Shown here: positions 33,214-43,834 of the stretch, in pieces | Position numbering within the stretch: the stretch's first letter is position 1 | Layout: every line of letters starts with the position of its first letter | Assembly: GCA_949825065.1 (NCBI GenBank) | Contig: OX463846.1 | Span: forward strand, 5,909,366-5,973,365 | Origin: Odontocerum albicorne | Taxonomy: Eukaryota > Arthropoda > Insecta > Trichoptera > Odontoceridae | Direction of reading: 5' to 3' | Length of the DNA stretch: 64,000 nt | Program-made: the position numbers and the translations under genes | The notes under the pieces: model-generated | The model's database searches: none | Told to the model about the DNA's origin: nothing | The model's input: the letters and a program-made list of their open reading frames with translations, nothing else

Positions 33214-34139
33214 CGAGGGTCATCCAGAAACTAAGGTTACAAGGGCTCCTGAGGCCGGGGGAAATTTTTTGTTTCAAAGTTGGTGCGCCTGGCGTGTAGG
33301 GGGGATCCTAACGGCCAGTTTGTTTGGTCCCACGTGTTTGTTGACCATTTTGTTCAGTCACAGTAAATTCTTCAGATGGAGAGGTCGTCGCGCGCTCCCG
33401 CCAACTCTCGTCCGTGCGAGACCCGCGCGGTCATCAGTTTTTTGACTTTGCAGAACAATACCGCCGCGAATATCCATCGGAAGCTCGTGGAAGTTTATGG
33501 TAGTGATGTGATGAGTCGACAACATATCATGAAGTGGGTTAGGTTGTTCAGAGAAGGCCGTACTGATACTCACGACGAGGCAAGGCAGTGATTTCTGACG
33601 AATTTGTGCAAAAAATTGAAGAACACGTTCGAAATGACCACCGTGTGTCGCTTGACGACCTTCACGAAGAATTTCCTGACAGTTCTTGAAGTCTCCTTGG
33701 TAATATTGTGTCGGAAAAAACTTGGTTACAAGAAGTTGTGCGCGAGATGGGTGCCCAGAATCCTCACACCGGAACACCATCGAAATCGCGTGACCACCAC
33801 GCGTGAATTTTTGGATCGTTTTGCACAGGAGGGAGAAGCTTTTCTGGACTCTATTGAGACGGGGGATGAGACGTGGGTGTGTCACTACACCCCGACAATT
33901 TTTAAACGATCAGGAGACCGAAGAAGCTGTGAAGAAGTGGCTGAAAGAGCTGGCGGTGGAGGTCTATGACACTGGCACACAAAAGCGGGTGCCCCGACTA
34001 CAGAAATGTCTCCATCTCGACGGCGATTACGTTAAAAATGGTTTAATATATTTGTGAAGTATCCTGTGAATTTCAATTAAATACAAGCATTCTTCTATCC
34101 TACATAAATGTTGTAACCTTACGTTCTGGATGACCTTCG
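33214..34139 (+). mobile_element. deleted mariner element (MLE-1 copy b)
   Basis: TA at 33212-33213 and 34140-34141. The 29-bp inverted repeats start CGAGGGTCATCCAGAAACTA and CGAAGGTCATCCAGAACGTA. 33376-33591 encodes the N-terminal helix-turn-helix with 'ANIHRKLVEVYGSDVMSR' and 'RLFREGRTDTHDEARQ', then a stop. After a frame change come 'KLGYKKLCARWVPRILTP' and 'FLDSIETGDETWVCHYTP', which includes the first catalytic Asp. The frame then jumps to the C-terminal 'EEAVKKWLKELAVEVYDTG' tail. At 926 bp it is shorter than the roughly 1.3 kb typical of mariners; the second and third catalytic acidic residues are gone. It shares this deletion junction with copy a (1747-2568). Confidence 0.92.
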
Positions 34140-34232
34140 TAGTGACATATGTTTTTTTACCAACTGTGACCAAATTTTATCTTAAAGTTCAGATTGATAA
34201 TTTAATTTGTAAAAAAGAAATACTTGTTTTTA

Positions 34233-34473
34233 ATGTAAGTGACTGCCTATATACGAGTACTTATACTCGAAAATGTAAGTGACTGCCTATATACGAGTAC
34301 TTATACTCGAAGATGTAAGCGACTGCCTATATACGAGTACTTATACTCGAAAATGTAAGTGACTGCCTATATACGAGTACTTATACTCGAAGATGTAAGC
34401 GACTGCCTATATACGAGTACTTATACTCGAAAATGTAAGTGACTGCCTATATACGAGTACTTATACTCGAAAA
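34233..34473. repeat. 40-bp minisatellite with 80-bp alternation, 6 units
   Basis: Core 'gactgcctatatacgagtac' followed by 'ttatactcga'. Units start at 34233, 34273, 34313, 34353, 34393 and 34433. From unit 2 on they alternate 'aaatgtaagt' and 'agatgtaagc'. Each unit holds a small hairpin, CGAGTA-CTTA-TACTCG. Confidence 0.95.
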
Positions 34474-34649
34474 TAATATACAACGCTTTTATTGACACAT
34501 TAGTCCCTCGCTTATTAGACAAGTTTGTTTCTCAAAGTAAAGACTAAAGAATTGCAAGAATACCACTTGAGATTTATGACGAATTCATTATTTATACATA
34601 CATACCATTACGTTGTCTCCTTGTCGAGGCAGGCAGGGAGGAAAAAGCA

Positions 34650-34880
34650 CCACACATTGGCCTTTCACATTTGCACTGTATATTTATTTGTGAGTCTTTC
34701 TTCATTCATTCGTTCGACATGCTCAAACAATCTCTGAGTGACCTTCATCTTACTCAACACGTCAGCTTTAAGTTCACACTCATTCTTAATCACTTCATTT
34801 CGTACCCTGTCATACATTGTCCCTCCGTGTATTATTCTAAATGTATACATTTCTACAGCATATATTCGACCATTATAATC
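34650..34880 (-). pseudogene. RTE-5 C-terminal fragment
   Basis: The minus strand encodes 'MYDRVRNEVIKNECELKADV' then 'FEHVERMNEERLTNKY', a good match to the 'DKVRNE.I...CG...V.....W.GHVERM.E.RL.K' block. Best preserved of the RTE-5 copies; truncated on both sides. Confidence 0.7.
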
Positions 34881-34988
34881 TTGACACTTGTTCACTTTTC
34901 CCTTTCATGCAAAAGTAAGTATAAAAATATTTTGATACTGTCAAGTATAATAAATATTTATTGCATGATTAAAAAATGGCAATCTTAA

Positions 34989-35582
34989 ACCTTCCTGTCC
35001 TATGATTTGTAACTAGTACACATTGCTTCTAAAAACTTTAATGTCTCTATAAATATAATACATACGGGGTTCAGATTTTAGATGTTCTTCCGTTATACGT
35101 TTACGCATTGAATGAAAAAAATAATATTAATAATAATAAGCACTTATCGTGAATATCACGTATTATATTTTGTAAAAATAGGGAATAAATTCACCAATAC
35201 AATCAAACTTGTGCCAGTGTGTGACGTAGGTATATTAATTCTAAAACAAACCACTATGGGTGAGGAAGCGACGCTATTCACATCTCACTCTCATTCTACT
35301 TCGGTATATGGGAATGCAAGAAATAGAACTTCAGTTCGCTTACTTCTCTCGCTCAGTCGCTTTGCCCGTTTTGTGAACGTCGTCCGATGTTTTTTTTCAT
35401 GTTTTCAGCAATACAATTAAAATTATTATCACTTTGGACTTCAAATTTAATTAATTTAAGCGATGGGCTATGAATATTCTTATTTTTCCGATTTTAAATC
35501 ATTCATTTTTACATATGTATTGATGTGTATTGAATACACAGCACCGGAACGGGTGAATTTTTTTAGCACAGGAAGGGAAAGG
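34989..35582 (-). mobile_element. TTAA-flanked MITE, subfamily B
   Basis: TTAA at 34985-34988 and 35583-35586. Ends read ACCTTCCTGTCC and, inward from the right, CCTTTCCCTTCCTGTGC. The body matches 14360-14954 and more weakly the subfamily A copies. Non-coding, 594 bp. Confidence 0.8.
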
Positions 35583-35589
35583 TTAACCA

Positions 35590-36150
35590 AACATTTTCGG
35601 TTAAAGATTTTTTGTATAGTTTGAACCCCACAGTACGATCATAAGTCGGTTCCGCAGTTTTTTCTATCTTACTCAAATATTTTTCAAGAGAAATTGAAAT
35701 CTTGACAAACGCACCAACAACTTGCCCACGAGGACGCAGCATATGGGAATCTGAATACTCACAAATTATTAAATCTCTAAAATATATTGTTCATCATCAA
35801 ATATCCTTTTGGTCTCTCTAATCACGTAAGTCACTTGTCATTCTGAATAAAGCGTTATTTCTTTTTGTAAATACGAGTTTATTTTGTTTAATTTTATGTG
35901 ATACAAACATACAAATATTTTAGCAACACATTTATCGTTAATAATTAAATAGTTTAATGTCAACTTTTTTGGCAACTTTAGCTTCGTAATTTTTGATTTG
36001 CTAAACGGCTGTAGGCAGAGCAAATCAAATACAAGTGTATTTGAAGAATTAGGCACTAAAATATAAATACTCGAAACGGACAGTATTTAAATCTACTGAA
36101 ATTATAGTTCTCAACAGTATTTTTTCTACCACACCCTGTACTTACATGTA
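35590..36150. other. unassigned AT-rich sequence
   Basis: No feature recognised. Confidence 0.35.
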
Positions 36151-36154
36151 AACT

Positions 36155-36310
36155 CTGTATTTGTTTTGTTCGTCTTTCTTAATTCATTCGTTCTTCGTGC
36201 TCAAACCATCTTATAATGCTCTTTTCCATCTTACTCAACACACAGTTTTAGATTCACATTCATCTCTAATCATTTTATGTCGTTTTCTGTCAAATAGTGC
36301 CACCCACCAA
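36155..36310 (-). pseudogene. RTE-5 remnant
   Basis: 'cttaattcattcgttcttcg' and 'tgctcaaaccatcttataat' reproduce the minus-strand RTE-5 pattern ('gttcgacatgctcaaacaat' at 34711). Degenerate. Confidence 0.4.
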
Positions 36311-36319
36311 TTGAATTTA

Positions 36320-37215
36320 TACAGTGGTAATTCATGCGGAATTTTATAAAATGTAAAACATACTGCACTTCAAATATTATTTTTACAACTATTCTAACTA
36401 CCCTTTATCAAGTCCGAAAAAAAAAACAAATTCAGTGCCCCAATAATTTATCACTTGTTACTCGATTAGGGAGTTTTCACAATCGATTACCATTAATTAC
36501 CCCCAAGTCCTTCACAAAATATATTTCCTTTGCGTCTTTCACAAAACAATCCCGCAAGGCAAGGCACTCGGAGTGATTTTGTTTTTCCAGTCGATTCGGG
36601 TTTTTATTACTCGTAATCGACCCTTAATATCCCTTCTATACAAGGGTAACTCCACTTTTAAACTCGATGTTAAAAGAAAAAAAAGGTCATCCGAAGGGTG
36701 AGAGAGTAGAAGAAAGTCTCAATTATGCAAGAATAAATGTTCAAAAGGAAAATAAGGAAAGGAATTGATATAAATGACTGTCTCAATGATTTTCCAAGCA
36801 CGGCAGCTAGATGTTAGACTTGCAGCATGAGGGATCTTTGAGTTTGAGTTTTTTCTATAGATAATCAAATTTATGAAAGTTGTTGACTACCTGCTATATT
36901 CTTTTTGAAATCTGTCTGAAAAAGATAACGATGTTTATCTATTATATTGGTGTGTGAATCGAATGAAAAGCTTATCGATGTTTTAAGGAAAGTAAAATTA
37001 TGGATAGTATTATCTGAAGTTTATATTGTACGAGTATTAAAAAATAAATGCATTTAACTTACAATTTAAAACGTGATTTTTTATTCTTCAATATTGTATT
37101 TTATTTATAGTTAATGCATTAACACTGTGGAGGTTTAAATACATTGTAATTTACAAGATTGCAACATAAGAATAATTCCACAAGATTGTACTGTACACAA
37201 ATAAAATATTATGTG
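36320..37215. other. unassigned; short segment shared with 63560-63615
   Basis: 37108-37150 ('gcattaacactgtggaggtt' plus 'taaatacattgtaattt') recurs at 63583-63620, next to another fold-back arm, so it probably belongs to that element. The rest shows nothing. Confidence 0.35.
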
Positions 37216-37219
37216 GTTA

Positions 37220-37396
37220 TTTGTTTTATCAAACAATTTTTATTACACTTTTTGTAAGGGTATAATCCTATCAGTTTTAAGGCTTTCACCTCATCATTAG
37301 GGGAGCACAAACACACTTTGTTTGGGCTCCCCTGGTGATGATATGAAGGGTTATACCGTTACAAAAAGTGGAATAAAAATTGTTTGATGAAACAAA
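37220..37396. repeat. fold-back (long hairpin) element
   Basis: The arms 37220-37257 and 37359-37396 pair over 38 bp with few mismatches ('tttatcaaacaatttttatt'). Inside, 'ctcatcattaggggagcaca' and 'gggctcccctggtgatgat' pair again, so nearly the whole 177 nt can form one hairpin. Half copies at 4755-4900 and 63615-63730. Confidence 0.85.
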
Positions 37397-37479
37397 TTAC
37401 TACGTCTTCAATATTACTTAAGTTAAACTATAGTTAGAGCCTTTATAAGACCAGATCTTATGCACGCCCTTGAAGCTTG

Positions 37480-37585
37480 AAAAAATAATTAATAACAAAA
37501 TGATAATAATTAACATAGTGCCGTTAAGGAAGTAGACTTTCCTCGAGGGCGCTCTTATTCGGAATCCGAACCCACCATGAATGAC
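37480..37585 (-). repeat. family-2 fragment
   Basis: 'cctcgagggcgctcttattc' and 'ggaatccgaacccaccatga' are the reverse-complement form of the family-2 head. Confidence 0.45.
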
Positions 37586-37664
37586 AGATTAAGTATTAGA
37601 ATATGAAGGTGGTGGCTGCAACTATTAGATAAGGAGCTTTCCTGCAAATGTTGAGAAAACAATA

Positions 37665-37800
37665 TTTAGTAAAAAAAATCACAGGAAACTTTCCAAGGGA
37701 AACTACACAAAACTTTTGAAGATCTTCCGGTATGTGATAGAACCATATTCAGTTTCAGGTGTTATGCTGTTTAATTGTGTAGTGTTCATTCATCTAACAT
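37665..37800. repeat. dispersed repeat, partner at 14966-15110
   Basis: Shares 'gaagatcttccggtatgtga' and 'attcagtttcaggtg' with 15020-15065. Unclassified. Confidence 0.4.
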
Positions 37801-38025
37801 TTTAATAAATAAAAATTGACAAAAACTCCCAAAAAGCGCTCTCTTTAAGTGCTTTCTAAAGCTGCATACGCAATCCATATCTTAAACACTAAGAGGCAGA
37901 CTAATACAGTGTTATTTTCTCGATAGTGCTATCATCATTAATAGCTTTAGGCGTAGTGTAACATAGTGAGTCTTAATTATACATTTTGATAAGAGCTTTC
38001 AAAAAGGGTTACCTTTAAGTGCTCT

Positions 38026-38229
38026 ATGTATACACTCCCTATGTCTCCAACATTTGACAGAAATATTGAGATATTTAAACCGCCAATAAGTAGAACTTAC
38101 CTGCAATGTGGTCTTCCACTGTATCACGGTATGTCCTATTTAAATAAAGCCGCGGATATTGACATCTCCAACATTTTCGATAATGTTTTTACAGAAAGCA
38201 TTATGAGCTTCCTAAGTAATGGAAGTTAG
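38026..38229 (+). pseudogene. possible CR1/jockey-like RT C-terminus
   Basis: An open stretch ends 'SRTYLQCGLPLYHGMSYLNK' ... 'NVFTESIMSFLSNGS'. The 'RT......L.Y.G...(N)...P.......FK......' shape fits a LINE C-terminus. Weak. Confidence 0.33.
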
Positions 38230-38419
38230 TTGTTTCGACCGAACTAATAACTATTAACTTTATATTTTTGCTGCTATATATGACATAATGTCTGTTAAAG
38301 CTTTTTATTTTAACAGTTTTCTTCTTCTTTTTACTGTATATAATTTATTTCAAGCTTTGTAAGTAATTAAGTTTAATTTTTATATGTAATCTTTATCAAC
38401 ATAAATAAATACATATTTA

Positions 38420-38690
38420 AAGGCAGATCATTCCAAGCAACAAGAAAAGAACCCAAAATAAATAAATACACATTTAAAGGTAGATCATTCCATGCCACAA
38501 GACAAGAACCAAAAATAAATAAATACACATTTAAAGGCAGATCATTCCATGCCACAAGACAAGAACCAAAAATAAATAAATACACATTTAAAGGCTGATC
38601 ATTCCATGCCACAACACAAGAACCAAAAATAAATAAATACACATTTAAAGGCAGATCATTCCATGCCACAAGACAAGAACCAAATAAAAA
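38420..38690. repeat. 57-bp minisatellite, 5 copies
   Basis: 'cacatttaaaggcagatcat' followed by 'tccatgccacaagacaag'. Starts at 38421, 38478, 38535, 38592 and 38649. 57 is a multiple of 3, and the minus strand is open through the array with a 19-residue repeat containing VAWNDLPLNVYLFI. The unit resembles the 'tggcgtggaatggcct' part of the Q repeat, so it probably arose from a retroelement tail. Confidence 0.95.
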
Positions 38691-38699
38691 ACTGTCTTA

Positions 38700-39337
38700 T
38701 AATAAATGCCCTTCCTAATTAGATTCATTCGCAGCTATCAATTTTTCGATGAAGATGAAATCAACTGAAAATTCCACTCATTTCTAAAGCGCGTTATAGC
38801 AAAATCACGGAAAGTGAGATCGTGTAAAACGAGACACATTTGTATTGTATATATACATTATGAGCATCGAAAATAATAACCCTTTCGTCAAACTTATTCA
38901 CATTCCTCTATGCTGCATTTTGGATAGATCAACTTTAAATGATTCATCTCTCTGCATTTTAGTGATAAATTTGAACACTAAAGAAACCAGATAATTTGGC
39001 TCTCTGATTATTTTAAAAAGGAATATTCTCCACAAAATATATGCTCCAATAGTTTATGGTGATGTCTGGAGTCAAATACTCGTATATAATTCATAACTTT
39101 ATGTCCTGAATGAAGATGCAAGTGTTATTTTGATAGTCCAAGTTATTGGATAACGTTGGATAGAGCATTGAAATTGCATTGAACACCTGGATTCAAGTTT
39201 TGTCCAGGCGAAGAAAAATGTGCTGACGGAATTAAAGATTCAGACTGGACTCTCGTACTCTGAAAGTGAAGAACTGGAGTAGGTATGCCGTAGACAGGCA
39301 TACAAAATGTCAGTTTCTGAATGCAGTCAAGACTTTC
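38700..39337. other. unassigned sequence
   Basis: No feature recognised. Confidence 0.35.
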
Positions 39338-39341
39338 TTAA

Positions 39342-39962
39342 CCCTTCCCTTACGGTGATAAAAATAATACGCGTGCTCCGGTGTTGGGTAGTGAGTACGC
39401 AATAAAAAATTAGCGATTTTAAATCGGAAAAATAAGAACATTCATAGATATTCACCGGAATTAATTATAATTGAAGTTAAAAATTATAATAATTGAGATT
39501 TATTTGCTGAAAACATTAAAAAACCATCTGGCAACGCTCACGGAACGGGCGTACGTCTAACCTATTTGCAAGCCTAGAAGCTACTAGTGGCGCGGAACGT
39601 CAGTCGCATACCCCGGCGCTTACGCTTATGCTTGCGACGTTGAGACAATTCAGCTCCTCGCAATTCAGTCTAGTATGCAAGAGTGAGATGCGAATATAGT
39701 GTCGCGCTTCCCGCATACTATTCACCTATCGTCAAGACGAGGCACTCGCAGCGTTTAAATGCGAATTTGTTTTCGATCTTTACAAAACACCTCGATGTAG
39801 TCGATAAATTCTGATTATTATTAATATTATTTTTTAAATTAATGCGTAAATATATTATGGAGGAATACCTAAAATCTTAAACTTGTATTTATTATATTTA
39901 TAGAGATATTGATGGTTATTAGAAGCAACGTGTAGAAGATACCCAAAACAGGGAAGGAAAGG
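39342..39962 (+). mobile_element. TTAA-flanked MITE, subfamily A
   Basis: TTAA at 39338-39341 and 39963-39966. Ends read CCCTTCCCTTACGGTG and, inward from the right, CCTTTCCTTCCCTGTTTTGG. A subterminal 'ccggtgttgggta' on the left matches 'gtgttgggtatcttc' near the right end of sister copies. A GC-rich core (about 39590-39720) is non-coding. 621 bp. Confidence 0.85.
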
Positions 39963-39966
39963 TTAA

Positions 39967-40599
39967 AGGTAACGATAAACTGATAAAAAAATCTAAATAG
40001 AACCGGTAGATAGTTCAAAAAAACGTCTTCGCTATGGATCCAAAAAAGAGAGGAAAACAAAAAGGAAAAGGTACTTATTCTTTCTTTCCTAGATATAAGG
40101 TCTGTTAATTATCAGGTAGACCTCTCCTGCGCAGTGATTTACGACTATATTTTCATTCTTCTTTCAGGCGATCTTTTTGAAGGTTGTTTGCAATTAGGCC
40201 TCCACGCATAACAATGTATGGTATTGTATTATCGAGTTATCCATCATTTCCGTATAGGGACGTCATTGTCTTTCCTGAAAAAGTCCTTTTCTTTGCAAAA
40301 TTCTCCAATGCGGCAATTTCTATCTTTTTTTAACGTATTTTATTTATTTAACCATTTTAATAGATTTATTTTGCTATTACGAAAGTCAAAATTTATGGTG
40401 CACGTTTGTTTTCGTTTAATATTTTAATTGGATAGATCTTTGCCTGCCTCAAAATTTTACAGATATGAGTGACGTGAGCAGCTTTAGGAAGCACTTAAAC
40501 ACAAGTTTAAATAAATATAAATAATACATAAATATATGTATATTGAAAACAACTATTTAGGCATGTACTCGTACATAATATGTTTTATATGTTTACACT
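39967..40599. other. unassigned AT-rich sequence
   Basis: No feature recognised. Confidence 0.35.
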
Positions 40600-40765
40600 C
40601 CAAAAACACATATGGTAAATGCCAATAAATACATTTAAGAGAGAAACTATCAAAAGGTCTGGGCTCATCTAATAACATCCTCTCGGCCAAGATACACCCC
40701 ATCAATATAGGGCAAACCCAGCCGCGAAGACACTAGATGTTTTTTTAGCCCACACCTTTGTACAT
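40600..40765 (-). mobile_element. N-family 3' end
   Basis: 'agagagaaactatcaaaagg', 'tctgggctcatctaataaca' and 'gatacaccccatcaatatag' in family order. Confidence 0.6.
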
Positions 40766-40852
40766 GTAGAATAAGAAGAAAAAAAAACAGAAAATAAATA
40801 GATGGCAGAAAAAAAAGTAAATCCACAAATACCATTTCAGATAACTCAAACA

Positions 40853-41035
40853 AGTAAATAAAGGTCCCCTGACAGCAACTTAATGTTAACATGTATAAAT
40901 TTATTCCGAAATCGCAAATACATACATTTCAAAATAAACTGCAGAAAAAACATTTAAGAGAGAATACATTAAAAGGTCTGGGCTCATCCCATAATATTCC
41001 CCCGACCGAGATACACCATACACACTCCACCAAAG
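40853..41035 (-). mobile_element. N-family 3' end, second copy
   Basis: Starts 'aaataaaggtcccctgacag', then 'agagagaatacattaaaagg' and 'tctgggctcatcccataata'. Direct repeat of the previous copy. Confidence 0.58.
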
Positions 41036-41184
41036 CTTAATTTGTTACTATCATATATTGGAAGCAATAGAAAGATTTTATTTTATAAGTCATCTTCCGT
41101 TGGTATGTTTCTGCGTTTTTTTTTTACCAAATATGTATTTTTAATGCATTGTATTTGGTATGTAGCTTATTTTCTTATGCCTGA

Positions 41185-41255
41185 TTGCTTCGAAGAGATT
41201 GCTGCCTGGCAATAAGCTCGTTAGATTGTTTTACAGCGAAGTGTTAAATAAATTA
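41185..41255 (+). mobile_element. LINE-A/SINE 3' tail
   Basis: 'cgaagagattgctgcctggc' and 'aataagctcgttagattgtt', followed by AAATAAATTAATAAAA. Confidence 0.6.
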
Positions 41256-41439
41256 ATAAAAGAAAAATATAATGGCCGCAGTTAGCGTTTCCAATATTAA
41301 TTCTTACTTTCTAGCCTCTTCGCCACCCTTTAATTTTACATTGACTGATAATACTTCACTTTTACTTCGATATGTATATGCACATAAATTTCATAAAAAT
41401 TTACAATATTTTGAATATTTTTGTGACCATGTAAATTCC

Positions 41440-41535
41440 TATATTTACTTTTGTTTAATTGGCTGGAAAGATTGCCGCCTGGAAATAAGCCCGCCAGATT
41501 GTATTTGCAATGAAGTGTTAAAAAAAATTAAAAAT
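41440..41535 (+). mobile_element. LINE-A 3' tail
   Basis: 'tttgtttaattggctggaaa' and 'aataagcccgccagattgta', with preceding 'gtgaccatgtaaattcctat' matching the LINE-A 3' UTR upstream of its tail. Confidence 0.62.
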
Positions 41536-41544
41536 AATAGTGGA

Positions 41545-41605
41545 CTGAAATCTCAAGTTTGAGCGCCATTGAAAAGTGTTCGTCCTCTAAACGGCACTTT
41601 ATTAA
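41545..41605 (+). repeat. family-2 fragment
   Basis: 'tctcaagtttgagcgccatt' and 'cgtcctctaaacggcacttt'; compare 48741-48795. Confidence 0.45.
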
Positions 41606-41607
41606 TT

Positions 41608-42127
41608 TTCTTTAAATCACCTGTATTATATATTACAATTTTTTCTGCTATTGTATTTATGGTTCTCATATCTAAACGTGGCAATCTATTCTTTGATTTG
41701 GTTGTTTCTGCTCTGGCTTCGATCCTTATGTGCCATAATTGGGTAACATACGTTACATAAAATTATTAAATAGTTTAATTCACATAAAGTTCATGTAAAC
41801 TGTTTTTTTTTTTCAAAACAATATAAAAGTTTTATATCTTCTTTGGAATTGATTACATACCAGTTTACCTTTGAATATGAAAAAACAAAAAAAGGTGACG
41901 AAAAAATCGATTGCTTATTAATTTCTTCTTTGGAGGTGCTGTTTCCACATCTTATCATCACGGCAATCTGTATTTTGTTTATTGCTGCCCGAAACGTAAA
42001 TCAGTGGAATTGTAGATACAACTTTCTCAGTCATTGGTTGCCATTTATATTTACCCTGATAATCAGCTGTGAGATCAAGATACTGAAATTTCTAAATCTT
42101 GATGCGTGGTTTTATTATATTTATTTA
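41608..42127 (+). CDS. unidentified multi-membrane ORF pair, possible two-exon gene fragment
   Basis: Two open stretches in the same orientation. The first (to 41742) has hydrophobic segments 'PVLYITIFSAIVFMVLI' and 'DLVVSALASILM'. The second (from 41864) has 'FPHLIITAICILFIAA' and 'FLSHWLPFIFTLIIS'. Between them, a GTAACA donor at 41743 and a TACATACCAG acceptor ending at 41863 would remove a 121-bp intron in phase 0 and keep the frame. The 5' side is a family-2 repeat and the 3' side a TTAA MITE, so any gene is truncated. An insect chemoreceptor-like protein is one guess with no motif support; chance AT-rich hydrophobic frames are the alternative. Confidence 0.2.
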
Positions 42128-42131
42128 TTAA

Positions 42132-42735
42132 CCCTTCCCTTACGGTGCTAAAATTGAAACCCGCGCTCCTGCGTTGAGTAGTGAGTACGCGATCAAAAAT
42201 TAGCGATTTTAAATCGGAAAAATAAGAACATTCATAGATAATCTCCTCAATTAATTATAATTGAAGTTAAAAATTATAATAATTGAGATTTATTTGCTGA
42301 AAACATTAAAAAACAATCTGGCAACGCTCACGGAACGGGCGTAGGTCTAATCTATTTGCAAGCCCAGAAGTTACTGCGGCGCGGAGCGGTAATGGCTTAC
42401 CCCGGCGTGGCTTACGCTTGCGACGATTGATACAATTGAGCTCCTCGCAATTCAGTGAAGTATGCAAGAGTGAGATGCATACTCTTCACCTATCGTCAAG
42501 ACACAAGGTCGAGGCACTCACGGCGTTTAAATGCGAATTTGTTTCCGATCTTCACAAAATACCCACGATGTAGTCGATAAATTCTTATTATTATTAATAT
42601 TATTTTTTAAATCAATGCGTAAATATATTATGGAGGAATACCTAAAATCTTAACCTTGTATTTATTCTATTTATAGAGATATTGATGGTTATCTGAAGTA
42701 ACGTGTAGAAGATACCCAACACAGGGAAGGAAAGG
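42132..42735 (+). mobile_element. TTAA-flanked MITE, subfamily A
   Basis: TTAA at 42128-42131 and 42736-42739. Starts CCCTTCCCTTACGGTGCTAA and ends 'cacagggaaggaaagg'. Close relative of 39342-39962 with small internal deletions. 604 bp, non-coding. Confidence 0.87.
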
Positions 42736-42769
42736 TTAAGGAAGCGACAGGAGTCATTAATGGATCATT

Positions 42770-42995
42770 TAAATAAATAAATATAGGTTTATTGACAGCA
42801 ACATTGTATGTACAAAATATATTTAAATAACACTTCTTAAACACATAAATTGCAGATAATACATTAAATACAGAAGCTATCAAAAGGCCTGGGCTCATCT
42901 AATGACATCCCCTCGGCCAACATACACCCCACCAATATAGGGCGAACCCAGTCACGGGGACACCAGATGGTTTTCGGCCCACAGTTTCATATAGT
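42770..42995 (-). mobile_element. N-family 3' end
   Basis: Clear copy: 'aaataaatataggtttattg', 'acagcaacattgtatgtaca', 'aaggcctgggctcatctaat', 'acaccccaccaatatagggc'. Confidence 0.68.
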
Positions 42996-43124
42996 CCCTT
43001 CTTTTTCTTTTACTATTTACCTTCCTTTTTTTCACCTAGTCAAACAAAATGTTTCTTAGCTGTCCTCTACTATGACTGACAACCCCGTTTGTATTGTCAA
43101 TTGGTTTAGTCAGTCTTTTATCCT

Positions 43125-43595
43125 CATCTATTTCTTCTTCCTAGTGTCATGTCAGGTCCCTCAAACGTTGATTATCATCTGAGAGTAAGCATCTTTGTTC
43201 CCGGCAGCCCAAAAAAGATTCCCAACGCTCCTTATATCAGTACAATCACGTATATTGTGGAGCCAGAAAATTTGCCTCCTGCCAACATCTTTTTGACTCT
43301 CGATTTTGCCTTGGATGATCAGGTGCATTCATTTATACTTTGCTCATCTTAGTGCATGACCCAAATAGGACACCTTTCGGATTTAAATGTTAGTCAGCAG
43401 CTCTCTATCAACTTTGGCTCTTTGAAGAACCCTTGTGTTGCTGACCATATCCATCCAGGGTATCCGTAGCATTCTCCGGTGTATCCACATTCCGAATGCT
43501 TCCAGTCGGTTCATACTACCAACTTTGAGAGTCCATGATTCCACTCCATATAATAACACTGACCAAACGTAAGATTTGATTAACCATTGTCGAAG
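43125..43595 (-). pseudogene. RTE-2 C-terminal copy
   Basis: Starts at a (TTC)n run ('atttcttcttcctagtgtca', complement of the 3' tail). Minus-strand coding parallels 51896-51519 ('RLEAFEMWMHRRVLRI') but with stops and frameshifts. It matches the 51497-51980 copy almost to the same 5' break ('tcgaagttt' against 'tcaaagttt'). Confidence 0.72.
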
Positions 43596-43639
43596 TTTAA
43601 AGTTTAGATATTTAGCAAGAAAAAAATAACCTCAACTTG

Positions 43640-43830
43640 ATCTTTTTCACCCTATTTAACACAACATTTTTCAGCTCACATTAATCCACAATAGTTACAT
43701 TTCTGTCATATAACGACACATCACTTATTCTTCACACGCATTTCCTAAGCATTCATTTTCCACAATGACGTTTCGCTTCTATATTTGAATATTGGCACCA
43801 ATACATCATCGTAAACCATTTTGTTTGTGA
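43640..43830 (-). pseudogene. RTE-5 remnant
   Basis: 'ttttcaccctatttaacaca' and 'tttcagctcacattaatcca' follow the RTE-5 minus-strand pattern. Degenerate. Confidence 0.38.
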
Positions 43831-43834
43831 ATAA

